Part shown: positions 37,884 through 46,752 of the stretch, piece by piece
How positions within the stretch are numbered: the first letter of the stretch is position 1
How the letters are laid out: each line of letters opens with the position of its first letter
DNA from: Schaalia turicensis ACS-279-V-Col4
GTDB taxonomy: Bacteria; Actinomycetota; Actinomycetes; Actinomycetales; Actinomycetaceae
Length of the DNA stretch: 64,000 bases
NCBI RefSeq assembly: GCF_000296505.1
Contig: NZ_JH815208.1
Span: forward strand, 621,163 to 685,162
Direction of reading: 5' to 3'
Notes under the pieces: model-generated
Seen by the model: the letters and a program-made list of their open reading frames with translations, nothing else
The model's database searches: none
What the model was told of the DNA's origin: nothing
Program-made: the position numbers and the translations under genes

Positions 37884-38618
37884 ATGGGCTCATCTTCCAC
37901 AGCACCTCGGCCTCAGCCTGCGAAGAAGCGCGTGAAAAAAGTGAATCTCTGGCCGCGACGTATCATCACGGGCACGGGTCTTCTTCTGATTATTGCTCTG
38001 CTTGGGTGGGGCATCTATTCGCTCGTCATGATGGCAACAGATGCAACGAAGAAGCAGGTGGAAGGACCTCAGTCGATTTCGGTATACACCGAAGAGACGG
38101 TGCAATCTGGTGATGGTGAGATTCGTCTTCGCTCAACCGATAAGGTCACCAAGGATGGGATTATTGCTGCCGATGATTCGGTGACGATCCCTCGCTGTAC
38201 TTCGGCCGCGATTAAGTATCAGGCATCGACGACGGATACGAACGAGGGCGCTGGCGAGGAAGTCAGTGTTATCGTGAAAAATGAGGGAAATATTTCCTGC
38301 TGGACAACCTTCGGGCAGGTTTCACTCAAGATCACCAGTGGTGACCAGCTGATTTATGATTCAGCGCAGTGTTCTGCGTTCGATGAGACGGCGACGAAGC
38401 TGGTATTGGCCCCTGACCTTGAATGGGCTACCAGTATCACGTGGGATGGGCGTCATCACTTAGGCGGATGCGTTGAGCTTGCTGAGGGGGAAGAAACCAG
38501 TTCGGCACCGGTTGCCGCTGCGGGAACCTATAACGCTCAGCTGTATGTGGGAGCTCGCTCGGTAACGGATAAGAGTGCGTTTGTTGTGATTGCCCCCGAA
38601 CCGGATCCTGCTGCGTAG
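37884..38618 (+). CDS. Membrane-anchored protein of unknown function after the folate operon
   Basis: This 244-residue protein has a short basic cytoplasmic N-terminus, one transmembrane helix (about 30-52) and an extracytoplasmic beta-rich domain with cysteine pairs (PRCTSA, ISCWTTF, SAQCSAF, GGCVEL) that could form two disulfides. I do not recognise a named family. AAGGAGG ahead of the ATG is strong. It is the last gene of the folate run and may share its transcript. Confidence 0.82.
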   Translation: MGSSSTAPRPQPAKKRVKKVNLWPRRIITGTGLLLIIALLGWGIYSLVMMATDATKKQVEGPQSISVYTEETVQSGDGEIRLRSTDKVTKDGIIAADDSVTIPRCTSAAIKYQASTTDTNEGAGEEVSVIVKNEGNISCWTTFGQVSLKITSGDQLIYDSAQCSAFDETATKLVLAPDLEWATSITWDGRHHLGGCVELAEGEETSSAPVAAAGTYNAQLYVGARSVTDKSAFVVIAPEPDPAA

Positions 38619-38743
38619 GGCTCAGCAGGATCGTCGAGCCTGAGAAAACCTCGCAGAATGAACTGAAGGTGAAAAGTCTGTCGGTTCAACAGTTACTTCG
38701 CCAGAGGGCTTATGCAGTTTGGAGTAGTGCTCAATTCGAAGAA

Positions 38744-39814
38744 TTACCAGCCGACAATTCCGTTTGCGGCAACCTGGGCTTGGTGTTCCAAACTGTCGCG
38801 AATCAAGCGTGCGCGGTAGGGGCCGATTCCTTCGATGCTCTGGAGTTCGTCCACGGAAGCTCCACGTAGAGATGCGAATGAATCCCAGTGGGTGGTCAGT
38901 TCTTTGATGACGCTCCACGGAAGATGCGGAACCAACGACAGCGAACGAATACCACGAGGTTGGATCTCACGGTCGAGGTCAGCGACCTCAAAGACGGACA
39001 GGCCAAGAACGTTAGCGATTACTGCCAGGTCGACGAGCTTTTCACTGGGCATATCCGACAGATGCTTTTCGACCGAAGCAACATTTGCTTGATCGCGAAT
39101 GTAATCGCGCATCACCAGCGCACGTTCGGATGCGGAGCCTCGGATCAGATCATCAAGCTGCAGCGCAAGTAGTCGACCTTCCGAACCGAGTTCTTCAAGA
39201 TAACCATTAATTTCGGATGTGATCCTGCGGATCATTTCCATGCGCTGCATAACGGTTGCGACATCACGAACGGTCGCAGAATCGCGCATCTCAAGAACGG
39301 TCAGAGTCTGGAGGACCTCGTCAAGACGCTGCGAGTAGCGGTCCAATGTGTCGACGGCCAGGTTTGCGCGTGCCAGCAGAGATTCAGGCTCTTCAACCAA
39401 GTGGTGATGAGGTCCAACGTAGATGGAAATCATGCGCATCGACGCCGAGAGTGACAGGACAGGCAAGTGTGTTTGGCGGGCGGTACGCTGAGCCGTGCGG
39501 TGGCGCATACCGGATTCTTCCGTCGGAATCGACGGGTCTGGAAGTAGCTGGACGTTCGCCTTTCGGATCTGCCAGTTGTTTTTGTCCAAGATGACAGCGC
39601 CGTCCATCTTGCAGAGTTCGCGAAGACGCGAGGCGCTGAAAGGAATATCGAGATCGAAGCCGCCCGAACACATGGCTTCAATTTCAGGCGTGTATCCGAG
39701 CACGATCAACGCCCCTGTGTGCGAACGCTTAATGCGTTCAAGTCCCTCGCGGAGGTCTGTGCCTGGAGCAACAGCCTGCAGGGCTTCACGGAGAGTTACG
39801 GAATCGTCGGTCAT
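38744..39814 (-). CDS. disA: DNA integrity scanning diadenylate cyclase DisA
   Basis: DisA makes the second messenger c-di-AMP and pauses on branched DNA. The 356 residues have the DAC domain with the motifs MDGAVILD and GMRHRTAQRTA, a helical linker, and a C-terminal helix-hairpin-helix (SIEGIGPYRARLIRDSL). It lies 37 bases downstream of radA on the same strand, the usual radA-disA pair, where RadA controls DisA in other bacteria. c-di-AMP commonly restrains potassium uptake, and trk genes lie just upstream here. Confidence 0.96.
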   Translation of the reverse strand: MTDDSVTLREALQAVAPGTDLREGLERIKRSHTGALIVLGYTPEIEAMCSGGFDLDIPFSASRLRELCKMDGAVILDKNNWQIRKANVQLLPDPSIPTEESGMRHRTAQRTARQTHLPVLSLSASMRMISIYVGPHHHLVEEPESLLARANLAVDTLDRYSQRLDEVLQTLTVLEMRDSATVRDVATVMQRMEMIRRITSEINGYLEELGSEGRLLALQLDDLIRGSASERALVMRDYIRDQANVASVEKHLSDMPSEKLVDLAVIANVLGLSVFEVADLDREIQPRGIRSLSLVPHLPWSVIKELTTHWDSFASLRGASVDELQSIEGIGPYRARLIRDSLEHQAQVAANGIVGW

Positions 39815-39851
39815 CGCTCGGGCCTTCCTTTATCGAGCATCTATTGAAATT

Positions 39852-41222
39852 TTACGGGAGACCAACACGAATGGCTGTTGAAAGATCAGAGACGGTGAAC
39901 ACGGTCATTCCCTCGATTGGTGGCAAATCTTCGCTTCCCTGTGCGGGAATGATCGCCGTTGTGAACCCCAGACGAGCGGCTTCCGTGAGGCGACGCCCAA
40001 GTCCGGTGCATGCTCGGATTTCTCCGGTTAAACCGATTTCACCCATCGCAACGAGTGACTCCCGTGGGGGAGTGCCCTTAAAAGCCGAGATGATCGCAAT
40101 GGCGGTAGCAAGGTCAATGGCGGGCTCAGTTGTCTTGGCTCCACCAACGGTTGAGGCATACACGTCTAAGGAAGACGAATCGAGTCCCAATCGCGATTGT
40201 GCCACCGCCAAGATCATCGAAACACGCGAATGGTCGACGCCCGATGTTGTGCGCCGGGGAGATCCGCCCGCGCTAGGGGCAAGAAGAGCTTGAATCTCGA
40301 TCGGCATGGGGCGTCGGCCTTCAAGCGACACGGTCGCGCACGATCCTGGGACATCACGCGACGTCTGTGACAAGAACAATCCGGAAGGATCCGGCAGAGC
40401 GCGGATCCCAGAATCGATCAGTTCAAAACAACCGACCTCGTCAGTTGGTCCGTAGCGGTTCTTGACTGCCCGCAATAGGCGTAGGCGTGAATGGCGTTCG
40501 CCCTCAAACTGACACACCACATCCACAAGGTGCTCAAGGACGCGAGGGCCGGCGATCCCGCCGTCTTTTGTTACGTGACCAACCAGAAGAATCGGCAGGT
40601 TTCGTTCCTTAGCCAAGCGAATCAGCCCAGCGGCAACAGCGCGTACCTGCGCGACACCACCCGCGCCACCATCAACCTGTGGAGACTGAATTGTCTGAAC
40701 CGAATCAACCACCAGAAGCGAAGGAGAAGTCGCATCCACGTGCCCCAAAATGGTCGGCAGAGAATTGTCGTCGGCGAGCAGAAGATCATTGTGAATCGCT
40801 CCAATGCGTTCTGCGCGAGCCTTCACCTGCGACGATGATTCTTCACCCGTGATGTAAAGAACCGGCCCCTTTTTCCCTGAATCCCGCGCGGCGCGTGCGG
40901 CAACGTCTAAAAGAAGTGTTGATTTGCCAACGCCCGGTTCACCGGCAAGAAGGATCACCGCACCGGGAACAATGCCCCCACCCAAGACGCGGTCGACTTC
41001 CCCCACCCCTGTTGGACGAGACTGGGCTTGAGCAGAATCAACGTCAGCAATAGGTCGGGCAAGAACCCTGGGTGCAACCGGCGTGGCAACACCAGCGATG
41101 GCGCCACCCGCGCTGGCCTCTTCCACTGTTCCCCACGCCTGGCACTCGCGACACTGGCCGACCCATTTGGGTGAAGTCCACCCGCAGTCGGTGCATCGGT
41201 AGCTGATCTTTTCCTTAGCCAT
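39852..41222 (-). CDS. radA: DNA repair protein RadA
   Basis: RecA-like helicase that promotes branch migration. The 456 residues show the N-terminal zinc finger (CTDCGWTSPKWVGQCRECQAW), Walker A GEPGVGKS, the KNRYG motif (KNRYGPTDEVG) and a C-terminal Lon-like domain. The ATG is at the end of a clear open frame. It forms a pair with disA. Confidence 0.96.
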   Translation of the reverse strand: MAKEKISYRCTDCGWTSPKWVGQCRECQAWGTVEEASAGGAIAGVATPVAPRVLARPIADVDSAQAQSRPTGVGEVDRVLGGGIVPGAVILLAGEPGVGKSTLLLDVAARAARDSGKKGPVLYITGEESSSQVKARAERIGAIHNDLLLADDNSLPTILGHVDATSPSLLVVDSVQTIQSPQVDGGAGGVAQVRAVAAGLIRLAKERNLPILLVGHVTKDGGIAGPRVLEHLVDVVCQFEGERHSRLRLLRAVKNRYGPTDEVGCFELIDSGIRALPDPSGLFLSQTSRDVPGSCATVSLEGRRPMPIEIQALLAPSAGGSPRRTTSGVDHSRVSMILAVAQSRLGLDSSSLDVYASTVGGAKTTEPAIDLATAIAIISAFKGTPPRESLVAMGEIGLTGEIRACTGLGRRLTEAARLGFTTAIIPAQGSEDLPPIEGMTVFTVSDLSTAIRVGLP

Positions 41223-41303
41223 AGAACAACGCTACAGCCCACCGTGTAGAAACCCGATTGCAATTCCACATGACGTGGTGCAACCCGCTGAAGTGATGCG
41301 ACT

Positions 41304-41978
41304 TTATGGACGGTTCGCGAAGTACTCCAGAAGGCGCGCATCGCCCGATACGATGATGACGTCTTCGGGATTAATGCGGGTCGTTGCATCGGCGTACTCG
41401 AACGGCATTCCCGGCCTGAGCAAGCCGAGCATATTCACGCCATACCGGCCTCGTAGATCCAGATCGGCCAACGTAAAACCGTGCACTTCCTTTGGTGGAC
41501 GCAACTTCATAATCGCGAAGCCGTCCTTCTCCATCTCGATGTAGTCGATCATGCGACCACCAACGAGGTGAGCCGTGCGCTGGCCGGCATCAAACTCGGG
41601 ATAGATGACGTGATGAGCGCCAATACGACGCAGGATTCGACCGTGTTCACGCGAGGTTGCCTTCGCCCAAATCGACGGCATCCCCATGTCAACCAAGTTT
41701 GCTGTGATGAGCACGGACGCTTCCAAGGACGAGCCGACGCCAACCACGGCAGCGCGGAAATCGCGAGCACCTAGCTGTTCAAGAGCCTCGATACTCGTTG
41801 CGTCGGCCTCCACCAGTGGGAACCTGCCGGCGAACGCCTGAACGCGAGCGGGGTTCTTTTCCACTGCCAGGATCTCGTATCCCAGCTTGTCGAGTGTGAC
41901 CGCAACTGCCGACCCGAAACGACCCAATCCGATAGCCAGGGTGCCGGACGAAAGGTCCTTGATGTCATCTGATGCCAT
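41304..41978 (-). CDS. trkA: Trk/Ktr potassium uptake regulatory subunit (RCK)
   Basis: A 224-residue single-RCK protein that binds nucleotide and gates the TrkH channel. The Rossmann motif is GLGRFGSAVA, followed by VEKNPARVQ and VEADATS; a C-terminal RCK_C domain occupies about 140-220. I set the start at the ATG of MASDDIKDL, which gives the normal KtrA-like length; longer frames upstream look non-coding. It lies 150 bases downstream of trkH on the same strand. Confidence 0.92.
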   Translation of the reverse strand: MASDDIKDLSSGTLAIGLGRFGSAVAVTLDKLGYEILAVEKNPARVQAFAGRFPLVEADATSIEALEQLGARDFRAAVVGVGSSLEASVLITANLVDMGMPSIWAKATSREHGRILRRIGAHHVIYPEFDAGQRTAHLVGGRMIDYIEMEKDGFAIMKLRPPKEVHGFTLADLDLRGRYGVNMLGLLRPGMPFEYADATTRINPEDVIIVSGDARLLEYFANRP

Positions 41979-42128
41979 GGCGCAATTATGCCCTGTTTTT
42001 GTTTCCAATGGGTATGGGGCAGACAGGCCGCGGCGTGGGCGGGCAGGTAGGTGGCCGTTCGCACCAAGCGACGAGGCCGGCCGCACCTTCGTGGCCCTCT
42101 TTTTCCCGGTGGCCGATCATGCACAACG

Positions 42129-43634
42129 TTAGCCGATAATTGGGCGTTCCTCGGGCATGCGGATCACGCGAGAACGCTCACGAAGAGCCAGAGCTGCAGC
42201 AACCGTCATCGACCCCGTTCGGCCGGCAAACATCAGGGCGATCAAGACATACTTCGCTAGTGGAGGCAAAGTCGCCGTAATGCCTGTCGACAAGCCAACT
42301 GTTGCGAAGGCAGAAATTGTTTCGAACAGAATCGTGTCCAGCGAATAGTTCGTCAGGCTCAGCAAAATAACAACGGAAACGGCCACCATTGCCAGCCCCA
42401 ACAGCGAGACGGCAACAGCAAGGCGGACAACCGACGGAGCAATGCGACGGCCAAAGGTTTCGATGTCCTGATCACCTCGAGCCTCGGCGATAACGGCGAG
42501 TACCAAGATGGCGAAAGTCGTCACCTTCACGCCACCGGCCGTCGATGCGCTGCCACCACCGATCATCATCAAGATGTCTTGAACGAAGTGCGTCTGCGGG
42601 CGCATCACCCCAACGTCAACCGCGGATAATCCCGAGGAACGTGTATTCACACCGGATAACAACGCATTCAAGATACGACTGGGAACAGGCAAGGCTCCCA
42701 GCGTCTCCGGGTTTGTCCACTCCGTCAATGCGAAAAGGACAGCGCCAATGAAGATCAAGGACACGTAGACCGACAGGGTCAGCTTCGTGTGGAGCGCCCA
42801 CTTTTGCGGGGTGCGCCAACGGTGAGCAAGATCCTGGATGACGGGGAAACCAATGGCGCCGGTGAAGGTACCTAAAGCAATCGGAGCCAGCATCCACCAG
42901 TCGGAAACGTGGGGAGCAAGCCCACCAACTAGAATCACGAATCCCGCGTTATTGAACACTGAGATCGCCATGAAAAGCGCTTCCCATAGCGAGTGAAGAA
43001 CGCCTTCACCCATGGTCAGGAAACGTGGCAGGAAAACCAGGAAAAGAAGCAACTCGCCCACAAGTGAGGTTGCGATAACAGCCTTCAACAGCCCCGTGAT
43101 TTGGCCGAGGCCGTCGGACTTTGTTTCCTGGGCGGCCAGCATTCTTTGCGTCAAACCCAGGTGACGTGAAACGGCAAAACCGAGGATCGACGCCAGGGTC
43201 ATCACGCCCAAGCCACCGATCATGATGCCCATTGCAATGACGACCTGACCGAACACTGTCCAATGGGTGGCCGTATCAACGGTCGTTAAACCTGTCACAC
43301 ACACGGCAGAAACCGCGGTGAAAAGAATGTCAACGAACGATGCCGAACGCGTTGACACGGACGCAAAAGGCAAGCAGAGAAGCCCCGTGATGACCGCAAT
43401 GATCAGAGCGAAAATACCCAGAGCCAGACGCGCCGGCGAATAGCGGGCCTGAGAAACAAACCACGCACGGAACTTGTCCATCCGAGTGGTTTCTTTTTCG
43501 TGAGCCAAAGGGCGCGTGGACGCTGAGTGTGTCGCCAGGGACTCGTCTGCGTATTGCACAAGAGGGGTAGCGGCGAAGTCATCGGAGTGCGACGAGCGTT
43601 CAGACGATGCGGAATGCTTTCGCCTTATCGACAC
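42129..43634 (-). CDS. trkH: TrkH/KtrB family potassium transporter
   Basis: The 501-residue membrane protein has four M1-P-M2 repeats with filter-like segments VCVTGLTT, VFNNAGF, NTRSSGL and ATVGLSTG. It should carry K+ (often with Na+) inward under TrkA control. The first 51 residues are hydrophilic; the ATG of MDKFRAWF at 43481 would remove them. I keep GTG 43634 because a GGGGGCGAG stretch lies just upstream. Confidence 0.93.
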   Translation of the reverse strand: MSIRRKHSASSERSSHSDDFAATPLVQYADESLATHSASTRPLAHEKETTRMDKFRAWFVSQARYSPARLALGIFALIIAVITGLLCLPFASVSTRSASFVDILFTAVSAVCVTGLTTVDTATHWTVFGQVVIAMGIMIGGLGVMTLASILGFAVSRHLGLTQRMLAAQETKSDGLGQITGLLKAVIATSLVGELLLFLVFLPRFLTMGEGVLHSLWEALFMAISVFNNAGFVILVGGLAPHVSDWWMLAPIALGTFTGAIGFPVIQDLAHRWRTPQKWALHTKLTLSVYVSLIFIGAVLFALTEWTNPETLGALPVPSRILNALLSGVNTRSSGLSAVDVGVMRPQTHFVQDILMMIGGGSASTAGGVKVTTFAILVLAVIAEARGDQDIETFGRRIAPSVVRLAVAVSLLGLAMVAVSVVILLSLTNYSLDTILFETISAFATVGLSTGITATLPPLAKYVLIALMFAGRTGSMTVAAALALRERSRVIRMPEERPIIG

Positions 43635-43766
43635 AACACTCGCCCCCTATCGCTTGGCATTCCATGATTCCTTGCCACGCTACCACCCCGCTATCACCAA
43701 AGAAACTCTCGGTTTTCGCCGGCGCGCGAGTGCGAAGTAAAGATATCTGAACGCATTCTTCCAGAA

Positions 43767-43775
43767 TTATCCACA
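43767..43775 (+). promoter_or_regulatory. Perfect DnaA-box sequence in the trkH / HTH gene gap
   Basis: TTATCCACA equals the consensus DnaA box. It lies between the divergent trkH and HTH genes. One isolated box in 64 kb can arise by chance; I note it because three near-matches cluster at 49410-49448. Confidence 0.35.
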
Positions 43776-43869
43776 ACCTGTCTTTAGGCATTAGTATTGA
43801 CCCTGAGGCTACGCGCGCAAAAGGACCGGCGCCACTGGCTGCCTCACGAAGATATTTTTGGGAGTTCTC

Positions 43870-44097
43870 ATGGTGTCGCATTCCGCCCCCCGTTTTCTAA
43901 CGGTCGCTGAAGTGGCGGAAATTATGCGCGTCTCAAAAATGACCGTCTACCGTTTGATTCATTCTGGCGACCTGCCTGCGATCCGCGTCGGCAAGAGCTT
44001 CCGCGTGCCGGAAGCAGCGCTTGGCCAGATCATCGAATCGGGTCTTGCTGATCACACCGAGACTTCCATTTCGGTGAGTAGTGCCATTAACGGGTAA
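43870..44097 (+). CDS. Small helix-turn-helix DNA-binding protein (excisionase/BldC-like)
   Basis: The 75-residue protein is almost entirely a MerR/excisionase-type winged helix: FLTVAEVAEIMRVSKMTVYRLIHSGDLPAIRVGKSFRVPEAAL, here split as the helix-turn-helix (TVAEVAEIMRVSKMTVYRLI) and the wing (AIRVGKSFRVP). In mycobacteria the same gene precedes the bS22 peptide gene (Rv0500A/B), as here. ATG 43870 follows GGGAG. Likely a small housekeeping regulator, not a phage excisionase. Confidence 0.9.
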   Translation: MVSHSAPRFLTVAEVAEIMRVSKMTVYRLIHSGDLPAIRVGKSFRVPEAALGQIIESGLADHTETSISVSSAING

Positions 44098-44186
44098 GAT
44101 AGCAACGCTATGCCTGTAATGGGCATGATTCGTCAGGCGGTAGGAACCTCTGCCGCGAGCTAGTTTCAACAAGAGGGAGGAACCCC

Positions 44187-44285
44187 ATGGGCTCCGTCAT
44201 CAAGAAGCGCCGCAAGCGTATGGCAAAGAAGAAGCACCGCAAGCTGCTGCGCAAGACGCGTCACCAGCGTCGCAACAAGAAGTGA
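44187..44285 (+). CDS. 32-residue basic ribosomal peptide (bS22/AURKAIP1-COX24 type)
   Basis: [19 protein letters not shown] begins a 32-residue peptide that is over half Lys/Arg and almost identical to the mycobacterial peptide located in the small ribosomal subunit and named bS22. It is too short for routine gene callers. GAGGGAGG lies about seven bases before the ATG and a strong terminator follows, so expression should be high. Confidence 0.93.
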   Translation: MGSVIKKRRKRMAKKKHRKLLRKTRHQRRNKK

Positions 44286-44290
44286 GCTTC

Positions 44291-44326
44291 AAGGCCCGGC
44301 CGATTCGGTCGGGCCTTCGCTTTTAT
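44291..44326 (+). terminator. Rho-independent terminator after the bS22-like gene
   Basis: AAGGCCCGGCCG and CGGTCGGGCCTT form a 12-bp stem with one G-T pair, followed by CGCTTTTAT. It starts five bases after the stop codon. Beyond it, GTCGGAGCCCGCTTTG occurs twice in tandem (about 44328-44359). Confidence 0.88.
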
Positions 44327-44394
44327 CTGTCGGAGCCCGCTTTGGTCGGAGCCCGCTTTGCGCACACTCACATGATTCGTGTCAGACTTACCCC

Positions 44395-45063
44395 ATGACG
44401 ACAACGAAGATCCACGTGATGCGCCACGGCGAAGTCGATAATCCAGACGGCCTGCTCTATGGGCGTCTTCCCGGTTTTGGTTTGACGGAGCTCGGACATC
44501 AGATGGCTCAGCGTGGAGCCGACTATCTGAAAGAAACCGACGCGGATATCACGGCCGTCATTGCGTCGCCTCTTCTTCGTGCGCAGCAGACCGCGACCCC
44601 GACTGCTCGCGCCTACGAGCTTCCTATTCACTCGGATCTTCGCCTGATCGAAGCTGGAAATATCTTCGAAGGCCAGCCGGTGAATGCTGACCGCAGGGTT
44701 TTGATCAAGCCGAATGTGCTGAAGTACTATCGCAATCCATTTGAGCCATCGTGGGGCGAACCGTATGTGCAGATTGCGTCGCGCATGAGTGCCGCACTGT
44801 CAGGCGCGTTGAAACGCGCCTATGGTCACGAGGCCCTTGTTGTTTCGCACCAGAGTCCGATTACGTTGCTCACGCGTTTTGCTCGCAAGCAGATGCTGGC
44901 ACACGCCCCATGGTCGAGGCACTGTTCCCTAGCGTCGATCACGACGTTTATTTTCGATGACGGCACACTGGTCGATATTGACTACGTTGAGCCAAGCGCT
45001 GACTTGCTTGTTCACGCACACGATATGACTCCCGGGGATTCCGAAGCGGCCCTCAAACGCTGA
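44395..45063 (+). CDS. Histidine phosphatase family protein
   Basis: A 222-residue phosphoglycerate-mutase-like protein. The catalytic motif is HVMRHGEVDNP, followed by SPLLRAQQTA, and the second histidine is in ALVVSHQSPI. Unlike glycolytic Gpm it lacks the long insertions, so it is more likely a phosphatase with an unknown substrate. ATG 44395 starts the frame. Confidence 0.9.
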   Translation: MTTTKIHVMRHGEVDNPDGLLYGRLPGFGLTELGHQMAQRGADYLKETDADITAVIASPLLRAQQTATPTARAYELPIHSDLRLIEAGNIFEGQPVNADRRVLIKPNVLKYYRNPFEPSWGEPYVQIASRMSAALSGALKRAYGHEALVVSHQSPITLLTRFARKQMLAHAPWSRHCSLASITTFIFDDGTLVDIDYVEPSADLLVHAHDMTPGDSEAALKR

Positions 45064-45084
45064 GTCTTTATCGCGCCGACCCGA

Positions 45085-45555
45085 TCAAGCCTGGGGGTCG
45101 TTGCGGTTTGTGGTCTCGTCGTCATGGTTCGCGGACGTATCTGACGCGCCCGAGCCCTCTTCGAATGCGGATGGTGAATCGGGAGCGGAATCGTTAGACG
45201 CGTTCGCGCTTTCCTTGCTGGCCTTCTTGCGTTGGCGTTGAATGTCGCGCTCGAGCCGGAAAAGAAACTCCGGATCGTCATCGGGAGCAAGGGGTGCGGG
45301 CGTTTGTTTCTCCGAGGGGAGGCGGGTGACGGAGAAGCTGATGGGAGCCTCGCCGGCTTCCGCTTTGGCGACGAAACGCAAGGCGATCCACGCGATCGAC
45401 CCGATCGACAACGACGGGATCGTCAAGATTATCAGCAGTAGCCAGATGTTCTTTGGCAACTTCGCCGGCACTTGATCTTCGGGCGTGCGAAGCCAATCCG
45501 TGATCGCGTAAATCGTGACCGCGGCCCAAATGACGATGCCAAGAATGCGTACCAT
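45085..45555 (-). CDS. PLDc_N domain membrane protein
   Basis: A 156-residue protein with two N-terminal transmembrane helices joined by the motif IYAITDWLRTPEDQVPAKLP and NIWLLLIIL, which is the 'phospholipase D nuclease N-terminal' domain found in many small actinobacterial proteins. No nuclease domain follows; the C-terminal 90 residues are acidic and disordered. It is convergent with the histidine phosphatase gene, with 21 bases between the stops. Confidence 0.85.
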   Translation of the reverse strand: MVRILGIVIWAAVTIYAITDWLRTPEDQVPAKLPKNIWLLLIILTIPSLSIGSIAWIALRFVAKAEAGEAPISFSVTRLPSEKQTPAPLAPDDDPEFLFRLERDIQRQRKKASKESANASNDSAPDSPSAFEEGSGASDTSANHDDETTNRNDPQA

Positions 45556-45710
45556 TGCGCCAGTCTATCCAAGGAGCGTTGAAGCGTCGCAGCGAGGGCT
45601 TCGCGGGGAGGGCTTCGCGGTCAACGGATGCGAGCGAAATGCGCGGGGTGCTCAATCTCGCCATCGTGTACGAGGCTCAGGCTGAAAGTCCGAGCTGAGC
45701 GGCTAGGGGA

Positions 45711-46604
45711 TCAGGCGAGGAGCAGGAAAGCGCTGACCTCGATCGCCCAGGCGAGCGTGTACAGGCCGGTGTTGCGCAAAACAGGAATCAAACGGGCGCC
45801 AGTTTCTCCACGCACGATCGGGAGAACTGCGAGAGCAGTCATGAATCCGGTGATGATGAGGGCAACAAGAATCAGTGGCCACGAATAGGTGAGGGTGAAC
45901 AGCAATACTGCAAGGCTCATCACGGACAGAGTAAAGCAGGCGGTGAATATATTGCGCGACGTTGTATCACCCAGGCGAACAGCAAGAGTGCGTTTACCGG
46001 ATTTGCGATCCGTTGGAATATCGCGGATGTTATTCGCCATCAGCAGTGCGACTGACAGGAAACCCAGCGTGGATGCCAGCATCCAAAGCCAGCCCGGTGC
46101 CTGAGGGATCTGAGTCCACGTGGTGCCCACGCACGCCATCAAACCGAAGAAAAGGAAAACGAACAGCTCGGACAAGCCGATCCCCATGTAGCCGTAGGGA
46201 GTGCGGCCACCCGTGTAGAACCATGTGGCAAGCACGGCCAAAATGCCCGGGATCAGAAGAATCCATGCGCCAGACAAAGCAAGCAGGGCTAAGCCGGCCA
46301 CACCAGCAATCCCGAAACAAGTGAGCGCGGCAATCAGGACATTCTTCGGAGCGGTCAACTTTCCACCCGTAAGGCGCGCAGGCCCCAGGCGGAAATCGTC
46401 GGTGCCTCGAATACCGTCCGAATAATCATTCGAATAGTTTGCGCCGATCTGCAACGCCAAGGCAACGACAAGAGCAAGAACGGCGCGCACTGGCGCAACG
46501 GCACCCATGTGGATTGCTGACGCGGTACCGACCATCACGGGAGCAATAGCAGCAGGCAGAGTGCGAAGACGCGCCCCTTCGATCCAGTCGTTCAACGTTG
46601 CCAT
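45711..46604 (-). CDS. menA: 1,4-dihydroxy-2-naphthoate polyprenyltransferase
   Basis: MenA joins the prenyl chain to DHNA to give demethylmenaquinone in the membrane. The 297 residues have about nine helices and the two Asp-rich motifs NYSNDYSDGIRGTD and NNIRDIPTDRKSGKRTLAVR. It is the last of a minus-strand group menB-menE-menA. Confidence 0.95.
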   Translation of the reverse strand: MATLNDWIEGARLRTLPAAIAPVMVGTASAIHMGAVAPVRAVLALVVALALQIGANYSNDYSDGIRGTDDFRLGPARLTGGKLTAPKNVLIAALTCFGIAGVAGLALLALSGAWILLIPGILAVLATWFYTGGRTPYGYMGIGLSELFVFLFFGLMACVGTTWTQIPQAPGWLWMLASTLGFLSVALLMANNIRDIPTDRKSGKRTLAVRLGDTTSRNIFTACFTLSVMSLAVLLFTLTYSWPLILVALIITGFMTALAVLPIVRGETGARLIPVLRNTGLYTLAWAIEVSAFLLLA

Positions 46605-46752
46605 GAGTGGCAGTACCTGCTTTCCATTGTCTGAAAAAGTGACGGGCTCACGAGCGTTTGTCGCAAGCGTGCTTCACGAGAATACGCTGTCTAAGCTGAA
46701 AACAGCATTCTGCTTCGGTTGCATGTCAGGCACAAAAGCCAAGAAGTGTGCC

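Noticed and set aside
43870..44097. Phage or integrative-element excisionase
   Set aside because: The same HTH gene sits before the bS22 gene in mycobacteria, and no integrase or attachment repeats are nearby.
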